A DNA stretch of 40,273 nt from positions 1 through 40,273 of the forward strand of contig CANRJX010000006.1 in the NCBI GenBank assembly GCA_947631095.1, given 5' to 3'. Of the stretch, positions 23,316-35,663 are shown in pieces. The translations under genes and the position numbers were made by a program. The stretch comes from an uncultured Wohlfahrtiimonas sp. (GTDB lineage Bacteria; Pseudomonadota; Gammaproteobacteria; Cardiobacteriales; Wohlfahrtiimonadaceae). Each line of letters opens with the position of its first letter. Within the stretch, counting starts at the first letter, position 1. The notes beneath the pieces were generated by a model that worked only from the letters and a program-made list of their open reading frames with translations, searched no databases and was not told the origin of the DNA.

Positions 23316-24161
23316 ATGAAAAAAATTTGGTCAAAAGCATTAACAACAAGCGTATTAGCGTTGAGCTTGATATTGGCAGGTTGTGGTCAGGGTAATGATT
23401 CAACGGCTTCTACAGCTGTTGAAGAGAAAAAAGAAATCACGATAGGTACAACACCAGGCATGTTTGCTGACATGGTGCGCGACTCAATTCGCCCGCAATT
23501 AGAGAAAAAAGGCTATACATTAAAATTGGTTGAGTTTTCAGATTATGTTCGCCCAAATCATGCTTTGGCTGAAGGTTCTTTGGATATTAACGTATTTCAA
23601 CACAAACCATATTTAGATCTTTTTAAAGAGCAACATAAATTGGATTTAGTTGAAGTATTCCAAGTACCAACGTCACCATTAGGTATCTATGCAGGTAAGA
23701 CAAAGAGCTTGGATGATGTAAAAGATGGCAGCACTGTGGCAGGACCAAATGATCCGAGTAACTTTGCTCGCGCATTAGTAATGTTGGATGAATTGGGTTG
23801 GATTAAATTGGCAGAGGGTGCAAATCCATTACAGGTTACTGTGAAAGATATTGCAGAAAATCCAAAAAATATTGAAATAATTCAATTGGATGCTGCTCAA
23901 TTGCCTCGTTCACGCCAAGATGTAGATTTTTCTGTTATCAATGGTAACTATGCGATTGATGCAGGCATTAAATTAACAGAAGCATTGTTCCAAGAGCCTA
24001 GCTTTGCTTATGTCAACTGGAGTGCAATTAAGCCTAAAGATAAAGATACAGTTTGGGCAAAAGACATCACAGAAGCTTATAATTCAGATGAGTTTAAAGC
24101 ATATATTGATGAGAAGTTCCCTGGTTTTAAATTACCAGCAGCTTGGAATCAAGATAAATAA
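23316..24161 (+). CDS. metQ: Methionine-binding lipoprotein MetQ (NlpA family)
   Basis: A 281-residue substrate-binding lipoprotein of the methionine ABC importer. The signal peptide ends in LAGC (Cys 23), followed by a low-complexity linker. The NlpA-family core has ITIGTTPGMFADMV, LVEFSDYVRPNHAL, INVFQHKPYLD and the later VAGPNDPSNFARAL. The ATG at 23316 has TAGGAG five bases upstream; an in-frame TTG at 23277 lies inside the terminator hairpin and is not used. It is an orphan, with no metN or metI next to it, and its own terminator follows. The SAM-II riboswitch supports methionine or a derivative as ligand. Confidence 0.92.
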   Translation: MKKIWSKALTTSVLALSLILAGCGQGNDSTASTAVEEKKEITIGTTPGMFADMVRDSIRPQLEKKGYTLKLVEFSDYVRPNHALAEGSLDINVFQHKPYLDLFKEQHKLDLVEVFQVPTSPLGIYAGKTKSLDDVKDGSTVAGPNDPSNFARALVMLDELGWIKLAEGANPLQVTVKDIAENPKNIEIIQLDAAQLPRSRQDVDFSVINGNYAIDAGIKLTEALFQEPSFAYVNWSAIKPKDKDTVWAKDITEAYNSDEFKAYIDEKFPGFKLPAAWNQDK

Positions 24162-24180
24162 TTATTAGTTGGCATACAGC

Positions 24181-24208
24181 AAAAGCCCAGTTTAAAACTG
24201 GGCTTTTT
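24181..24208. terminator. Bidirectional terminator between metQ and deoB
   Basis: AAAAGCCCAGTT and AACTGGGCTTTT pair around a short loop, with T-rich sequence on the plus side and the complementary A-run on the other. It serves the convergent metQ and deoC-deoB units. Confidence 0.88.
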
Positions 24209-24211
24209 GTT

Positions 24212-25447
24212 TTATTTTTTTAAGAAAGATTCGCCATATTTCATAGGTGATAATTCAAAATAATCTGCTATTGTCTGGCCTATATCAGCAAACGTTTTGC
24301 GATGGCCAATGTAACGGGGTGGTAGAGAAGGAGCATAAACCAATACAGGAATGTGTTCACGAGTGTGATCAACACCGCGCCATGAAGGATCACAGCCATG
24401 ATCTGCTGTAATAATGAACAATTCATCTTCACCAATTTTGGCAAGCAACTCAGGCAAACGACTATCAAAATATTCTAGTGCTTCTGCATAACCGGGAACA
24501 TCTCGGCGATGGCCAAAATCAGAGTCAAAGTTTACGAAGTTAGTGAAGATAATGCTGTTATCTTGCTTCACTTCATCTAAAACTTCTAAAGTTGTATCAA
24601 AAAGAGCAGGAATGCCTGTGGCTTTATGTTTTTGTGTGATACCAACGTGGGCATAAATATCCGCAACTTTGCCGATTGAAACAACTTCACCATTTTTTTC
24701 CACGACTAATTTTTCTAATACGGTCATTGTTGGTGGCTCTACAGCATAATCTTTACGATTTCCTGTGCGCTCAAAGTGATGGGCATCAGGCCCGATAAAT
24801 GGGCGAGCAATCACACGGCCAATATTATAATTACCTTCCGTTAATATCACTCGTACACTTTCACAAAGTTTATACAAATTATCTAAACCAAAAGTGTCTT
24901 CATGGCAGGCGATTTGAAAAACAGAGTCCGCAGAAGTATAAAAAATTGGTTTGCCAGAAGCCATGTGCTCTTCGCCAAGCTCTTCTAAAATTGCAGTACC
25001 AGAAGCATGGCAGTTACCAAGATAGCCTTTGAGGTTATTTTTACTCACAATTTCATTCAAAAGTGCTTCAGGGAAAGAATCAGTTTTATCTGTGAAATAG
25101 CCCCAATCATATAAAACAGGTACGCCAGCGATTTCCCAATGGCCTGATGGCGTATCTTTACCGGATGAAATTTCTTCAGCAAAGCCATAAAGCGCCTTGG
25201 GTTTTATGGATGGATCTAAACCAAGTGGAAATGTACCTGTTGATCCTTCGGCAGCTTTACCTAAGCCTAATTTATTAAGATTTGGTAGGTGTAAAGGTTT
25301 AGGAATGCCATTGGAGTCTTTACGATGTTCGCTGCACCATTTTGCGATATGACCTAAAGTATCTGCACCCTCATCATCAAATTTATGCGCATCTTTGGCT
25401 GAACCAATTCCAAAAGAGTCTAAAACGGCAATTGTTATTCTTTTCAT
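24212..25447 (-). CDS. deoB: Phosphopentomutase DeoB
   Basis: Interconverts (deoxy)ribose 1-phosphate and 5-phosphate in nucleoside catabolism. At 411 residues it matches the enterobacterial DeoB closely. The N-terminal metal and catalytic segment is [34 protein letters not shown] contains the phospho-acceptor threonine region, and [14 protein letters not shown] and [10 protein letters not shown] carry metal ligands of the alkaline-phosphatase superfamily. It is the second gene of a two-gene unit, 24 bases after deoC, and ends at the shared terminator. Its substrate comes from the phosphorylases encoded on the opposite strand (pdp and deoD), and its product feeds DeoC. Confidence 0.95.
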   Translation of the reverse strand: MKRITIAVLDSFGIGSAKDAHKFDDEGADTLGHIAKWCSEHRKDSNGIPKPLHLPNLNKLGLGKAAEGSTGTFPLGLDPSIKPKALYGFAEEISSGKDTPSGHWEIAGVPVLYDWGYFTDKTDSFPEALLNEIVSKNNLKGYLGNCHASGTAILEELGEEHMASGKPIFYTSADSVFQIACHEDTFGLDNLYKLCESVRVILTEGNYNIGRVIARPFIGPDAHHFERTGNRKDYAVEPPTMTVLEKLVVEKNGEVVSIGKVADIYAHVGITQKHKATGIPALFDTTLEVLDEVKQDNSIIFTNFVNFDSDFGHRRDVPGYAEALEYFDSRLPELLAKIGEDELFIITADHGCDPSWRGVDHTREHIPVLVYAPSLPPRYIGHRKTFADIGQTIADYFELSPMKYGESFLKK

Positions 25448-25471
25448 ATTAGAATTTCCTATAGAAGATGG

Positions 25472-26158
25472 TTAATAACTATCTGATGAATCTTTGGATG
25501 ATGTATTTGAAACAATTTCAACACCTGAGCTACTGCCTAATCGAGTTGCACCAGCATTGATCATTTGTTCTGCGGTTTCCACCGTACGAACTCCTCCAGA
25601 TGCTTTTACACCAATAACATCACCAACGGTTTTACGCATTAATTTTATGTCAGCTTCTGTTGCACCACCCGTACTAAAGCCTGTGGATGTTTTAACAAAC
25701 TCTACATTTAAATCTTTACAGATTAATGCAACTTGTTTGATTTCTTCTGGTGTTAATAAACACGTTTCAAAAATAACTTTTAATAATTTATTTTGAGCTT
25801 TGGTCACATCGTGAACAGCTTTAATGTCTGCTTTAACGAGATCTAATTTTTTACTTTTCAAAAAACCAACGTTGATGACCATATCAATTTCATCTGCACC
25901 TGCTTCAATGGCTTTTTCTGCTTCAAAAGCTTTAGCTGTCGAAAGCATAGCGCCCAACGGAAAGCCAATGACAGAGCAAACTTTTACATCTGAATTTTTC
26001 AAGTGCTCACTCACCAACGGTACGTAGCAAGAATTAACGCAAACTGAAAAGAAGTGATGAGTTTTTGCTTCGTCACAAATTTTGATAATGTCTGCTTCTG
26101 TGGCATCCATTTTGAGTAATGTGTGATCAATGTATTGGGCATAGTTTGTGTTGTTCAT
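25472..26158 (-). CDS. deoC: Deoxyribose-phosphate aldolase DeoC
   Basis: Splits deoxyribose 5-phosphate into glyceraldehyde 3-phosphate and acetaldehyde. At 228 residues it is the short form common in Gram-positive bacteria, not the ~259-residue E. coli form. Catalytic residues are D92 (EIDMVIN), Schiff-base K156 (FVKTSTGFS) and K185 ([10 protein letters not shown]). The last residue is tyrosine (SDSY), and a C-terminal Tyr tail is also functionally important in E. coli DeoC. It leads the minus-strand unit deoC-deoB and is divergent from cpdB across a 305-base spacer with a palindromic site. Confidence 0.95.
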   Translation of the reverse strand: MNNTNYAQYIDHTLLKMDATEADIIKICDEAKTHHFFSVCVNSCYVPLVSEHLKNSDVKVCSVIGFPLGAMLSTAKAFEAEKAIEAGADEIDMVINVGFLKSKKLDLVKADIKAVHDVTKAQNKLLKVIFETCLLTPEEIKQVALICKDLNVEFVKTSTGFSTGGATEADIKLMRKTVGDVIGVKASGGVRTVETAEQMINAGATRLGSSSGVEIVSNTSSKDSSDSY

Positions 26159-26463
26159 AGCATTTCCTAAGAGGTTTATTTAAAAAATAATCAGTAGATC
26201 TATGAGAATTTAAGTGTGTAGCATTATTTTGTAGAAAACAGGTTAATCATATAATGTATGGAATGTAATTATTATTTAATTATATTAGTTGACCATATTA
26301 GTCAAAATTTATGTTAAATCAATGAAAAGATTAATAGAGTGACGATGAAAAGATCGAATTAATATGATATTGTTCAGTGAAGATTAGCAATAAAAATTAG
26401 AAGATTTATAGTAAACACCTAGCGATAAATAGATAAATTAATTAGCATTTACGTAGGAATATT
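26159..26463. other. Divergent control region between deoC and cpdB
   Basis: The 305 bases hold no gene. They contain facing promoter-like TTGAC elements around 26289-26305 (listed separately). Otherwise the sequence is AT-rich, with an untranslated leader of about 120-160 bases on each side. I found no riboswitch or terminator-like hairpin in it. Confidence 0.5.
26279..26305. promoter_or_regulatory. Palindromic operator over the divergent deoC/cpdB promoters
   Basis: TTGAC (26289-26293) and GTCAA (26301-26305) form an inverted repeat with 7-base spacing. ATATTAGT also occurs twice, 13 bases apart (26282-26289 and 26295-26302). On the minus strand TTGACT (26305-26300) and TATAAT (26284-26279), 15 bases apart, can drive deoC-deoB. 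The plus-strand TTGACC could be the -35 for cpdB. A nucleoside-responsive repressor is a reasonable guess; its identity is unknown. Confidence 0.4.
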
Positions 26464-28416
26464 ATGTTGAAAAAATACGCTTTTGGATTGGCATTTATAA
26501 TTATTATTAATGGTGCGCAATCATCGACGGTTGATATTCAGATATTAGAAACATCTGACATTCATTCAAATTTAACGGATTACGATTTTTATAAAAAAGA
26601 AGTCACAGAGCGATTTGGTTTTGTGCGTACAGCAACGCTCATTCGCCAAATGAAAGAGAATAATATCAATACAGTTTTGGTGGATAACGGTGACTTAATT
26701 CAAGGCAGTCCAATGGCAGATTGGGCAGTTAAAGTGGTTTCAGAAAATAAAGTGACTCATCCTGCAATTAAATCACTCAACGCGATGGAATATACAATCG
26801 GTAATTTAGGCAATCATGAATTTAATTATGGCTTGGATTATCTACAAGAAGTGTTGAGTAAGGCGAAATATCCTTATGTGAATGCGAATATTTATGATGC
26901 TACAACCAATCAGCCATATTTTACACCGTACCAAATTATTGAAACAGCAGTGATCAATCGTGACGGCAAACAAGAGAGCATTAAGGTTGGTTATATCGGG
27001 TTTGTGCCGCCTCAAATATTAGAATGGGATAAAAATCATTTACAGGGCAAAGTGCTTTCAAAAGATATCGTTGAAACTGCTAATCATTTTATTCCTGAAA
27101 TGAAAGCAAAGGGTGCAGATTTAATTGTTGTGATTGCTCATTCAGGGCTATCGATTGATCCTTATAAGTTAATGGCAGAAAATTCTGTGTATTACTTGAG
27201 TGAAGTGAAAGATGTGGATGCCATTTTATTTGGGCATGCTCATGCACTGTTTCCGGGGAAAGATTTTGAAAACATTAAAGGCATTGATATCGAAAAAGGC
27301 TTGATTAATGGTGTGCCCGCAGTTATGCCAGGAATGTGGGGAAGTCATTTAGGTGTTGTTGATATCACTTTAGAAAAGCAAAAAGATCAATGGAATGTGA
27401 TTAATTCATCTGCAAAATTATTACCAATATTTGATAGCACACAGAATAAAGCGCTCGTGCAATCAGATAGTCATTTGAATGAATTATTGAAAGATGATCT
27501 ATCTGCCACGAAAGAGTACATGAGTAAAGTGGTAGGCAAAACCAATAACGATTTATATAGTGCATTAGCTTTGGTGCAAGATGATCCAACGATTCAAATC
27601 GTTAATGATTATCAGAAAAAATATATAGAGCACCATATTCAAGGTGATCCTGACTTGGCAGATATTCCTGTTTTATCTGCCGTTGCACCTTTTAAAGCAG
27701 GTGGTAGAAAGAATGATCCAACGGCTTACATAGAAATCCCCAAAGGTGAATTAACTGTGACAAGTATTGCTGATTTGTATTTGTATGAAAATACATTGGC
27801 AGCGGTAAAAGTCACAGGAAAAGAACTGAATGAATGGCTAGAGTGCAGTGCAGGATTATATAATCAAATCGATATTAATAATAAAGAACCTCAATATTTA
27901 ATTAATTGGGACAATTTTAGACTGTATAACTATGACATTATTGATGGTGGATTGAGCTATCAAATTGATGTCACAGTGCCTGCAAGATATTCACCAAATT
28001 GTGAATTGATGAATGATAATAGCAAGCGAATTAAAAATTTAACATATCAAGGGCAACCTATAACGGATGAACAGCCATTTATTATCGCAACAAATAATTA
28101 TAGAGCTTTAACCGGCAGTTTCCCTGGCACAGGCGAAGATCATTTGGTGATTAACTCTCCTGATCCTGTGAGAGAAATTATGTTGAATGGTATTGTTGCT
28201 GACACAGAGAAAAATGGCTCTGTCACGGTTGAAGTTGATCAAAACTGGTCGCTCTTACCGATTCAATCAGATGTGCCGCTAGATATTCGTTTTGAAACAT
28301 CACCCACAGAAAAAGCAGAAGAATACATTAAAAATAATGCAAGTTATCCAATTAAAAGAATAGGTACAGATGAGATTGGTTACGGAATTTATCAAATAGA
28401 TCTACAAAGAAAATAA
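26464..28416 (+). CDS. cpdB: Periplasmic 2',3'-cyclic-nucleotide phosphodiesterase/3'-nucleotidase CpdB
   Basis: A 650-residue exported enzyme that turns 2',3'-cyclic nucleotides and 3'-nucleotides into nucleosides. Signal peptide 1-20 (ending NGAQSS). The metallophosphatase domain carries metal-ligand motifs TSDIHSNL, DNGDLIQG, GNHEFNYG, IAHSG and GHAH. The 5'-nucleotidase C-terminal domain (from about 350) ends with the substrate loop region TNNYRALTGSFPG. The length equals E. coli CpdB. TAGGA lies in front of the ATG. It starts the plus-strand salvage operon and supplies nucleosides to the transporter three genes downstream. Confidence 0.92.
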   Translation: MLKKYAFGLAFIIIINGAQSSTVDIQILETSDIHSNLTDYDFYKKEVTERFGFVRTATLIRQMKENNINTVLVDNGDLIQGSPMADWAVKVVSENKVTHPAIKSLNAMEYTIGNLGNHEFNYGLDYLQEVLSKAKYPYVNANIYDATTNQPYFTPYQIIETAVINRDGKQESIKVGYIGFVPPQILEWDKNHLQGKVLSKDIVETANHFIPEMKAKGADLIVVIAHSGLSIDPYKLMAENSVYYLSEVKDVDAILFGHAHALFPGKDFENIKGIDIEKGLINGVPAVMPGMWGSHLGVVDITLEKQKDQWNVINSSAKLLPIFDSTQNKALVQSDSHLNELLKDDLSATKEYMSKVVGKTNNDLYSALALVQDDPTIQIVNDYQKKYIEHHIQGDPDLADIPVLSAVAPFKAGGRKNDPTAYIEIPKGELTVTSIADLYLYENTLAAVKVTGKELNEWLECSAGLYNQIDINNKEPQYLINWDNFRLYNYDIIDGGLSYQIDVTVPARYSPNCELMNDNSKRIKNLTYQGQPITDEQPFIIATNNYRALTGSFPGTGEDHLVINSPDPVREIMLNGIVADTEKNGSVTVEVDQNWSLLPIQSDVPLDIRFETSPTEKAEEYIKNNASYPIKRIGTDEIGYGIYQIDLQRK

Positions 28417-28457
28417 GTCACATTACAACTGTTTCTAATTATTAAAGGGCAAATACA

Positions 28458-29759
28458 ATGAGAATGGTCGATATTCTTTCTAAGAAAAGAGATGGGCATA
28501 TTTTAACAAAAGAAGAGATAGATTTTGTCATTGAAGGCTACACCAAAGGTGATATTCCTGATTATCAAATGAGTGCGCTAGCGATGGCGATCTATTTTCA
28601 GGATATGAATGACCAAGAACGTGCTGACTTAACTATGGCGATTGTAAATTCTGGTGACACTTTGGATTTATCAGCGATTGAAGGTATTAAAGTAGATAAG
28701 CATTCAACAGGTGGCGTTGGCGATACTACAACATTAGTTTTAGCACCATTGGTTGCAGCATTGGATATTCCTGTGGCTAAAATGTCTGGCCGTGGGCTTG
28801 GGCATACAGGTGGCACAACGGATAAGTTAGAAGCGATCAAAGGCTTTAAAACAGAAATTGATAAAGAAGATTTTATTCGCTTAGTGAATACAGACAAAGT
28901 CGCGGTGATCGGGCAAACAGGCAACTTAACGCCAGCAGATAAAAAAATATATGCATTACGAGATGTGACAGGCACAGTGAATTCCATTCCTTTGATTGCA
29001 AGTTCAGTGATGAGTAAAAAAATTGCAGCGGGCAGTGATGCGATTGTATTAGATGTAAAAACAGGCGCAGGCGCGTTTATGAAAAGCATCGAAGATGCAG
29101 AAGAGTTAGCGCATGCGATGGTGAAAATTGGTAATAAAGTTAATCGTAGAACCATGGCGATTATTTCAGATATGTCTCAGCCTTTGGGTAATGCGATCGG
29201 TAATGCATTAGAAGTGAAAGAAGCGATTGATACATTAAAAGGTGAAGGTCCTGAAGATTTGCACGAATTGGTATTGGTGTTGGGCAGCCAAATGGTGGTG
29301 CTCGCGAATAAAGCCAATACATTAGATGAAGCGCGTGTATTGCTCGAAGAAGTGATGAAAAATGGTAAAGCTTCTGAGAAATTCAAAGTGATGCTACGCA
29401 ACCAAGGTGGTGATGATTCTGTTGTGGATCATCCTGAAAAATTACCTGAAGCGAAATATAAAGTGGAATTGCCTGCTAAAAAATCAGGCTATGTTTCTGA
29501 AATTGTGGCAGATGAAGTGGGTATTGCAGCAATGCTATTGGGCGCAGGACGTTCTACAAAAGATGATGTGATTGATCCATCTGTTGGTTTGGTTTTACAT
29601 AAAAAAGTGGGCGATGCAGTTAAAGAAGGTGAATCTTTATTAACCATTCATGCCAATACTGAAAACTTGGATGCGATTAAACAAAGATTGTATGACAACA
29701 TCACAATCAGTGATAAAGCAGAAAAACCACAATTAATTTATACAATTATTACTGAATAA
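28458..29759 (+). CDS. pdp: Pyrimidine-nucleoside phosphorylase (Gram-positive type; thymidine phosphorylase family)
   Basis: Phosphorolysis of thymidine, deoxyuridine and uridine to base plus (deoxy)ribose 1-phosphate. The 433 residues carry the family signature [16 protein letters not shown], the phosphate site [13 protein letters not shown] and [13 protein letters not shown]. The sequence ([13 protein letters not shown]..., [21 protein letters not shown]) follows the Bacillus/Geobacillus PyNP type much more closely than E. coli DeoA, suggesting broader pyrimidine specificity and perhaps transfer. It lies 41 bases after cpdB and 28 before deoD. Confidence 0.92.
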   Translation: MRMVDILSKKRDGHILTKEEIDFVIEGYTKGDIPDYQMSALAMAIYFQDMNDQERADLTMAIVNSGDTLDLSAIEGIKVDKHSTGGVGDTTTLVLAPLVAALDIPVAKMSGRGLGHTGGTTDKLEAIKGFKTEIDKEDFIRLVNTDKVAVIGQTGNLTPADKKIYALRDVTGTVNSIPLIASSVMSKKIAAGSDAIVLDVKTGAGAFMKSIEDAEELAHAMVKIGNKVNRRTMAIISDMSQPLGNAIGNALEVKEAIDTLKGEGPEDLHELVLVLGSQMVVLANKANTLDEARVLLEEVMKNGKASEKFKVMLRNQGGDDSVVDHPEKLPEAKYKVELPAKKSGYVSEIVADEVGIAAMLLGAGRSTKDDVIDPSVGLVLHKKVGDAVKEGESLLTIHANTENLDAIKQRLYDNITISDKAEKPQLIYTIITE

Positions 29760-29787
29760 AAATGATAGAGAAAATTAGGAGATAACT

Positions 29788-30501
29788 ATGACAACACCAC
29801 ATATTAATGCAAAAGATGGCGCATTCGCAGAAACAGTATTGATGCCGGGCGATCCTTTACGTGCAAAATACATTGCTGAAAATTTCTTAGAAAATTTTGA
29901 AGAAGTCACAAATGTGCGAGCAATGCTCGGCTACACAGGTTTTTATAAAGGCCAACGAGTATCTGTAATGGGGCATGGCATGGGGATTCCATCTTGTTCT
30001 ATCTATGCGACTGAATTAATCAAATTCTATGATGTGAAAAATATTATTCGTGTGGGTTCATGTGGCGCAATCAGTACTGATGTTAAAGTTCGTGATGTTG
30101 TGATTGGCATGGGGGCTTGTACGGATTCAAAAGTGAATAGAATGCGCTTTAAAAATCATGATTTTGCAGCGATCGCTGATTATGGCTTGGTTGCTAATGC
30201 AGTCGCTGCTGCTAAGCAACAGGATGTCCCAGTGAAAGTTGGTAATCTTTTTTCAGCGGATCTTTTTTATTCTGTTGAGCCAGATATGTTCGACATTATG
30301 GAAAAATATAATATTTTAGGTGTAGAGATGGAAGCTGCGGGTATTTATGGTGTTGCTGCGGAGTTTGGAGCAAAAGCATTAACGATTTGTACGGTTTCTG
30401 ATCATATTCGTACAGGTGAATCTTTGGATTCATTACAAAGACAAACGAGTTTCAATGAAATGATCACGGTCGCTTTAGAGTCTGTATTACTCAATCAATA
30501 A
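29788..30501 (+). CDS. deoD: Purine-nucleoside phosphorylase DeoD
   Basis: Splits purine (deoxy)nucleosides with phosphate. The 237-residue hexameric-type enzyme is very close to E. coli Deo[14 protein letters not shown] and RVGSCGA bind phosphate, [13 protein letters not shown] binds the sugar, and the catalytic Asp lies in [16 protein letters not shown] site precedes the ATG at 29788. It completes the pair of phosphorylases (pyrimidine and purine) that feed DeoB. Confidence 0.95.
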   Translation: MTTPHINAKDGAFAETVLMPGDPLRAKYIAENFLENFEEVTNVRAMLGYTGFYKGQRVSVMGHGMGIPSCSIYATELIKFYDVKNIIRVGSCGAISTDVKVRDVVIGMGACTDSKVNRMRFKNHDFAAIADYGLVANAVAAAKQQDVPVKVGNLFSADLFYSVEPDMFDIMEKYNILGVEMEAAGIYGVAAEFGAKALTICTVSDHIRTGESLDSLQRQTSFNEMITVALESVLLNQ

Positions 30502-30511
30502 GGATTCCATT

Positions 30512-32613
<2,102 letters not shown>

Positions 32614-33912
32614 TTAGCATTCCTTTAAAATTTTTATCTGTTGGTCATTGATCACAATATGTGGGTGAGCTTTTTGTAATAAATTAATGGCTTCATCCAA
32701 GCTATATTTTTGATGAATGATTAAATAAGCCACAATGCTTGTTGCGCTTCTTGAGTAACCTAATGCACAAAATACCAATGTTTTACCGTTTGATAGGGCA
32801 ATATTAATAATATCTGCGGATTGCTGACATTCTGCCAAAGACAATGGCGTCATATCCAATAAGAAATTAGGATAGTAATGATTGATGTGGCAACCATCAA
32901 AAGGGATCTCAGTACAGCAATCCACAACACTTTCAAAAGATTCAATCTTACTAGCTGCACTCGGAATAGAACCAATGTATAAATTAGGCAACACTTCATC
33001 ATAAGGATTAATCTTTCTCGTCCAAAGATATGAGTTAACGCGAGCAATTAATATGTAAGGTAAAAACAAAATCCATTGGCTGAGTTCATATTTACCATTC
33101 GATTGCTTTGGGAAACCATTCTTGCCAAATACCCCATAATTTAAAGCCACAATGAATAATGAAAAAGCAGGGTACAACAGCCACAGCCAAATGCTTTTCT
33201 CAATCATTGCGATGAAAAATACAACTAATGCCGATATTAAATAAACAGAAAACCAGCGCCAGTTTTTAGCATATTTTGTGATGGATAATGGTGACGATTG
33301 ATGGCTTGGAAAACACCAAATGGCTAAAGCGCCTGCTAATATTCCGCTCGGAATGTCGATAAAATGATGCTGCCAAGTGGTTAATACAGAAGCACCAATT
33401 AAAATAGACCAAATATTAATGAGCCAATGCCACTTTTTAGATAGCCTTTCTGAATAAAAAGACCATAAAACCACCAATAGAGCAATGTGCAATGATGGAG
33501 CTTGATTATAAGGGTGGTCAAACTTCATTAATGAATCAAACCACCAACCAAAGAAACCGCCAATCTCAGGACGGCTTAGAATATTAATTTGTTGCAATGG
33601 AAAAGATAAAAAGCCAATCACACAGATAATTTGCGTGGTTAAGAGGCGTTTGCCTAATGTATTCAATTGTTGGAAATTAATGGTTAATAATATAGCTAAA
33701 CCATAAAAAAGATTCTCCGTCCAATACGGAATAATTGTCCAAGGGATTAGCGGAATACTATGTTCCCACTGAAACATTATATGCGGAATGATCTCGGTTT
33801 TAGCGCGCCAAATGGTAATGTAATTGGCAGCGTTATAAGTCGCATAAAAGAATATGGCGAGTGATATTAGCCATATTCCTTTTTGTTGCCACAATGATTT
33901 AGATGTGCTCAT
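32614..33912 (-). CDS. ynbD: PAP2-like/dual-specificity phosphatase fusion (YnbD-like)
   Basis: A 432-residue membrane protein with two phosphatase parts. The N-terminal ~270 residues hold about eight helices with a PAP2/AUR1-like site: PYNQAPSLH (135-142) and QHHFIDIPSG (181-190). The C-terminal 300-432 is a tyrosine/dual-specificity phosphatase domain with the CX5R loop FCALGYSRS (C382, R388) and the start NLYIGSIPSA. By analogy with phosphatases that finish phosphatidylglycerol or phosphatidylinositol synthesis, it may dephosphorylate the lipid phosphate made by the YnbA-like transferase (inference). The gene start overlaps ynbC by 14 bases. Confidence 0.85.
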   Translation of the reverse strand: MSTSKSLWQQKGIWLISLAIFFYATYNAANYITIWRAKTEIIPHIMFQWEHSIPLIPWTIIPYWTENLFYGLAILLTINFQQLNTLGKRLLTTQIICVIGFLSFPLQQINILSRPEIGGFFGWWFDSLMKFDHPYNQAPSLHIALLVVLWSFYSERLSKKWHWLINIWSILIGASVLTTWQHHFIDIPSGILAGALAIWCFPSHQSSPLSITKYAKNWRWFSVYLISALVVFFIAMIEKSIWLWLLYPAFSLFIVALNYGVFGKNGFPKQSNGKYELSQWILFLPYILIARVNSYLWTRKINPYDEVLPNLYIGSIPSAASKIESFESVVDCCTEIPFDGCHINHYYPNFLLDMTPLSLAECQQSADIINIALSNGKTLVFCALGYSRSATSIVAYLIIHQKYSLDEAINLLQKAHPHIVINDQQIKILKEC

Positions 33913-35653
33913 TTCTCACCGCGATGGATACTGTAAAAATGCCCCATTCATCAATCAACATCTCTTTTTTAGTGAATCCTGCTTCTTCCACTAATTGATC
34001 CATTTCCAATTGTGTACGGCGGCGCATCACCCATTGTTGACCTTCACGATGGCTCGTTAATGCGCGCGCAATGTATTCTAATTGTGGATGCCAAGGCTGA
34101 TTGGTGTAGATTAAATAATTACCAGCCTCCAAGCTGTTGGCTAAGCCTTTTAACGAATCTTGTAGTAAATGATTTTCGCCAAATAACTCATATAAACCGG
34201 AAACAATTGCGATTGTTGGTTTAGGGGATAAATTAGATAGTTCTTCTTCACTAAAAGCATTGCCTTGCTCAAATTGTGCAATGTCTGCTAAGCCTTTTTG
34301 CTGAATCAATAACGAACCTTTTTCAACATTGAGTTCGCTATAATCGCGCAATAAAATAGAAGTTGGTTTTTGTGATAATTGCGCCACAGTTTCTAAAATA
34401 TAACGGCCATGGCCCGCGGCAACATCCACAATGCGAACATCTTTACCTTCATCTTGTTGGGTTTCAATGGCTGATTTTAAAATTTTCTCTAAGTTTATTT
34501 TTCGTTGACGAATCCCTCGCCAACCAATCGCTTGCAGATAATTAAAGTCTAAGAAGCGACCAAAAGTGGTTAAGCCCGATGCTTGGTTACGATAAACATA
34601 ATCTAAAGTGCTGCCTGAATCAAAGCCTGTATCAATGCCTAATTTAATGCCATCTGAGATTTTAGATGCGTGTTTTAAACCTTTTTTGGTCATGCACCAA
34701 TAGAGCTTTTTAAAGAGATTTTTCTCAGGTTTGGCTAAAGCACGAGATTCATCTGCGGTATAACCTTTTTGATCAGCATTGAGTAAATTTGGTATTTCAA
34801 TTGGATGACTAAATGCATTTTTGATAAAAGTACGAGCTTTCACGACAGCTTGGTGACGATCTTTTTCGCCCAAAGTATCATGATAAAAGCCTTCCAAAAT
34901 ATGCATTTCTTTCGTTTTTGAGCTTAAATTTTTAAAGAATGTTTCTTGAGGTTTTTGTCTAACAACATAATCAGAACCTGAAATTAATAATTGTGTTGGC
35001 ACATGAATGGAAGCTGCATCGGCAACGATTCGTTTTGAAGTATCAAAAAGATCTAATAGTATTTTGGTAGAAATAGGGCGGGCAATTAACGGATCGTTGT
35101 CAAATGAGTGCTGACGTTCTTCATCGTGAGTTAAAAAGCGAGATTTAACGTAGCTATTCACAAAGAAATTGCCACGAATGTTGTACATCAAGCGTAAACC
35201 GGGAATGGCAAACGGCACGTAAAGTTTCACTCTAAATGCAGGAGATGCCAAAACCAAAGCGCGAATTTTTGGTACGTAATCGTGCACCCAAGTTGCTGCA
35301 ATCACAGCGCCTACGCTTTGAGCAATCACCGCAATATTTTCAGCTTTAATGTTGTATGTTTTTTGAATGTGCTGAAAGAATGTTTCTGCATCTTGTGTGA
35401 TCGAGCCAAAGTTTGGTGCATCGCCACGAGCGCCAGGAGATTCGCCACAACCACGAGCATCCCACGCAAAAAATTCATAATCAGGTAGGTTTAGCTCATC
35501 CACAAGATGAGCAATTCTACCTGAATGCTCATGTCCTCTATGAAATAGGATAATTGCCTTTTTTTCTGAACTTTCTTCTAAGGCAGACCAGTGTCTATAA
35601 AATAATGATTCGCCATCATGGCTAGTAAAGTGGCAGGTTTCTTCTATTCTCAT
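33899..35653 (-). CDS. ynbC: Alpha/beta hydrolase-methyltransferase fusion (YnbC-like)
   Basis: A 584-residue two-domain protein. Residues ~1-285 are a monoglyceride-lipase-like hydrolase with the oxyanion region FHRGHEHSGR, nucleophile S113 in AQSVG (Ala in place of the usual first Gly), D228 in SGSDYV and H258 in EGFYHD. Residues ~330-584 are a class I methyltransferase with the SAM loop VDVAAGHGR (409-417). It is fused as in E. coli YnbC, whose function is unproved. It could deacylate and methylate the lipid made by the neighbouring enzymes (inference). An AAGGA site overlaps the stop codon of ynbA. Confidence 0.85.
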   Translation of the reverse strand: MRIEETCHFTSHDGESLFYRHWSALEESSEKKAIILFHRGHEHSGRIAHLVDELNLPDYEFFAWDARGCGESPGARGDAPNFGSITQDAETFFQHIQKTYNIKAENIAVIAQSVGAVIAATWVHDYVPKIRALVLASPAFRVKLYVPFAIPGLRLMYNIRGNFFVNSYVKSRFLTHDEERQHSFDNDPLIARPISTKILLDLFDTSKRIVADAASIHVPTQLLISGSDYVVRQKPQETFFKNLSSKTKEMHILEGFYHDTLGEKDRHQAVVKARTFIKNAFSHPIEIPNLLNADQKGYTADESRALAKPEKNLFKKLYWCMTKKGLKHASKISDGIKLGIDTGFDSGSTLDYVYRNQASGLTTFGRFLDFNYLQAIGWRGIRQRKINLEKILKSAIETQQDEGKDVRIVDVAAGHGRYILETVAQLSQKPTSILLRDYSELNVEKGSLLIQQKGLADIAQFEQGNAFSEEELSNLSPKPTIAIVSGLYELFGENHLLQDSLKGLANSLEAGNYLIYTNQPWHPQLEYIARALTSHREGQQWVMRRRTQLEMDQLVEEAGFTKKEMLIDEWGIFTVSIAVRNEHI

Positions 35654-35663
35654 AGTAATATCC

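Noticed and set aside
23277-24161. An upstream TTG start for metQ at 23277
   Set aside because: It falls inside the terminator hairpin. The ATG at 23316 has a TAGGAG site and gives a proper lipoprotein signal peptide.
28598-29155. A 185-codon open frame antisense to the pyrimidine-nucleoside phosphorylase gene
   Set aside because: It lies wholly inside a well-conserved gene, has low-complexity Ser/Ala/Pro-rich translation and no family motif, so it is a mirror frame.
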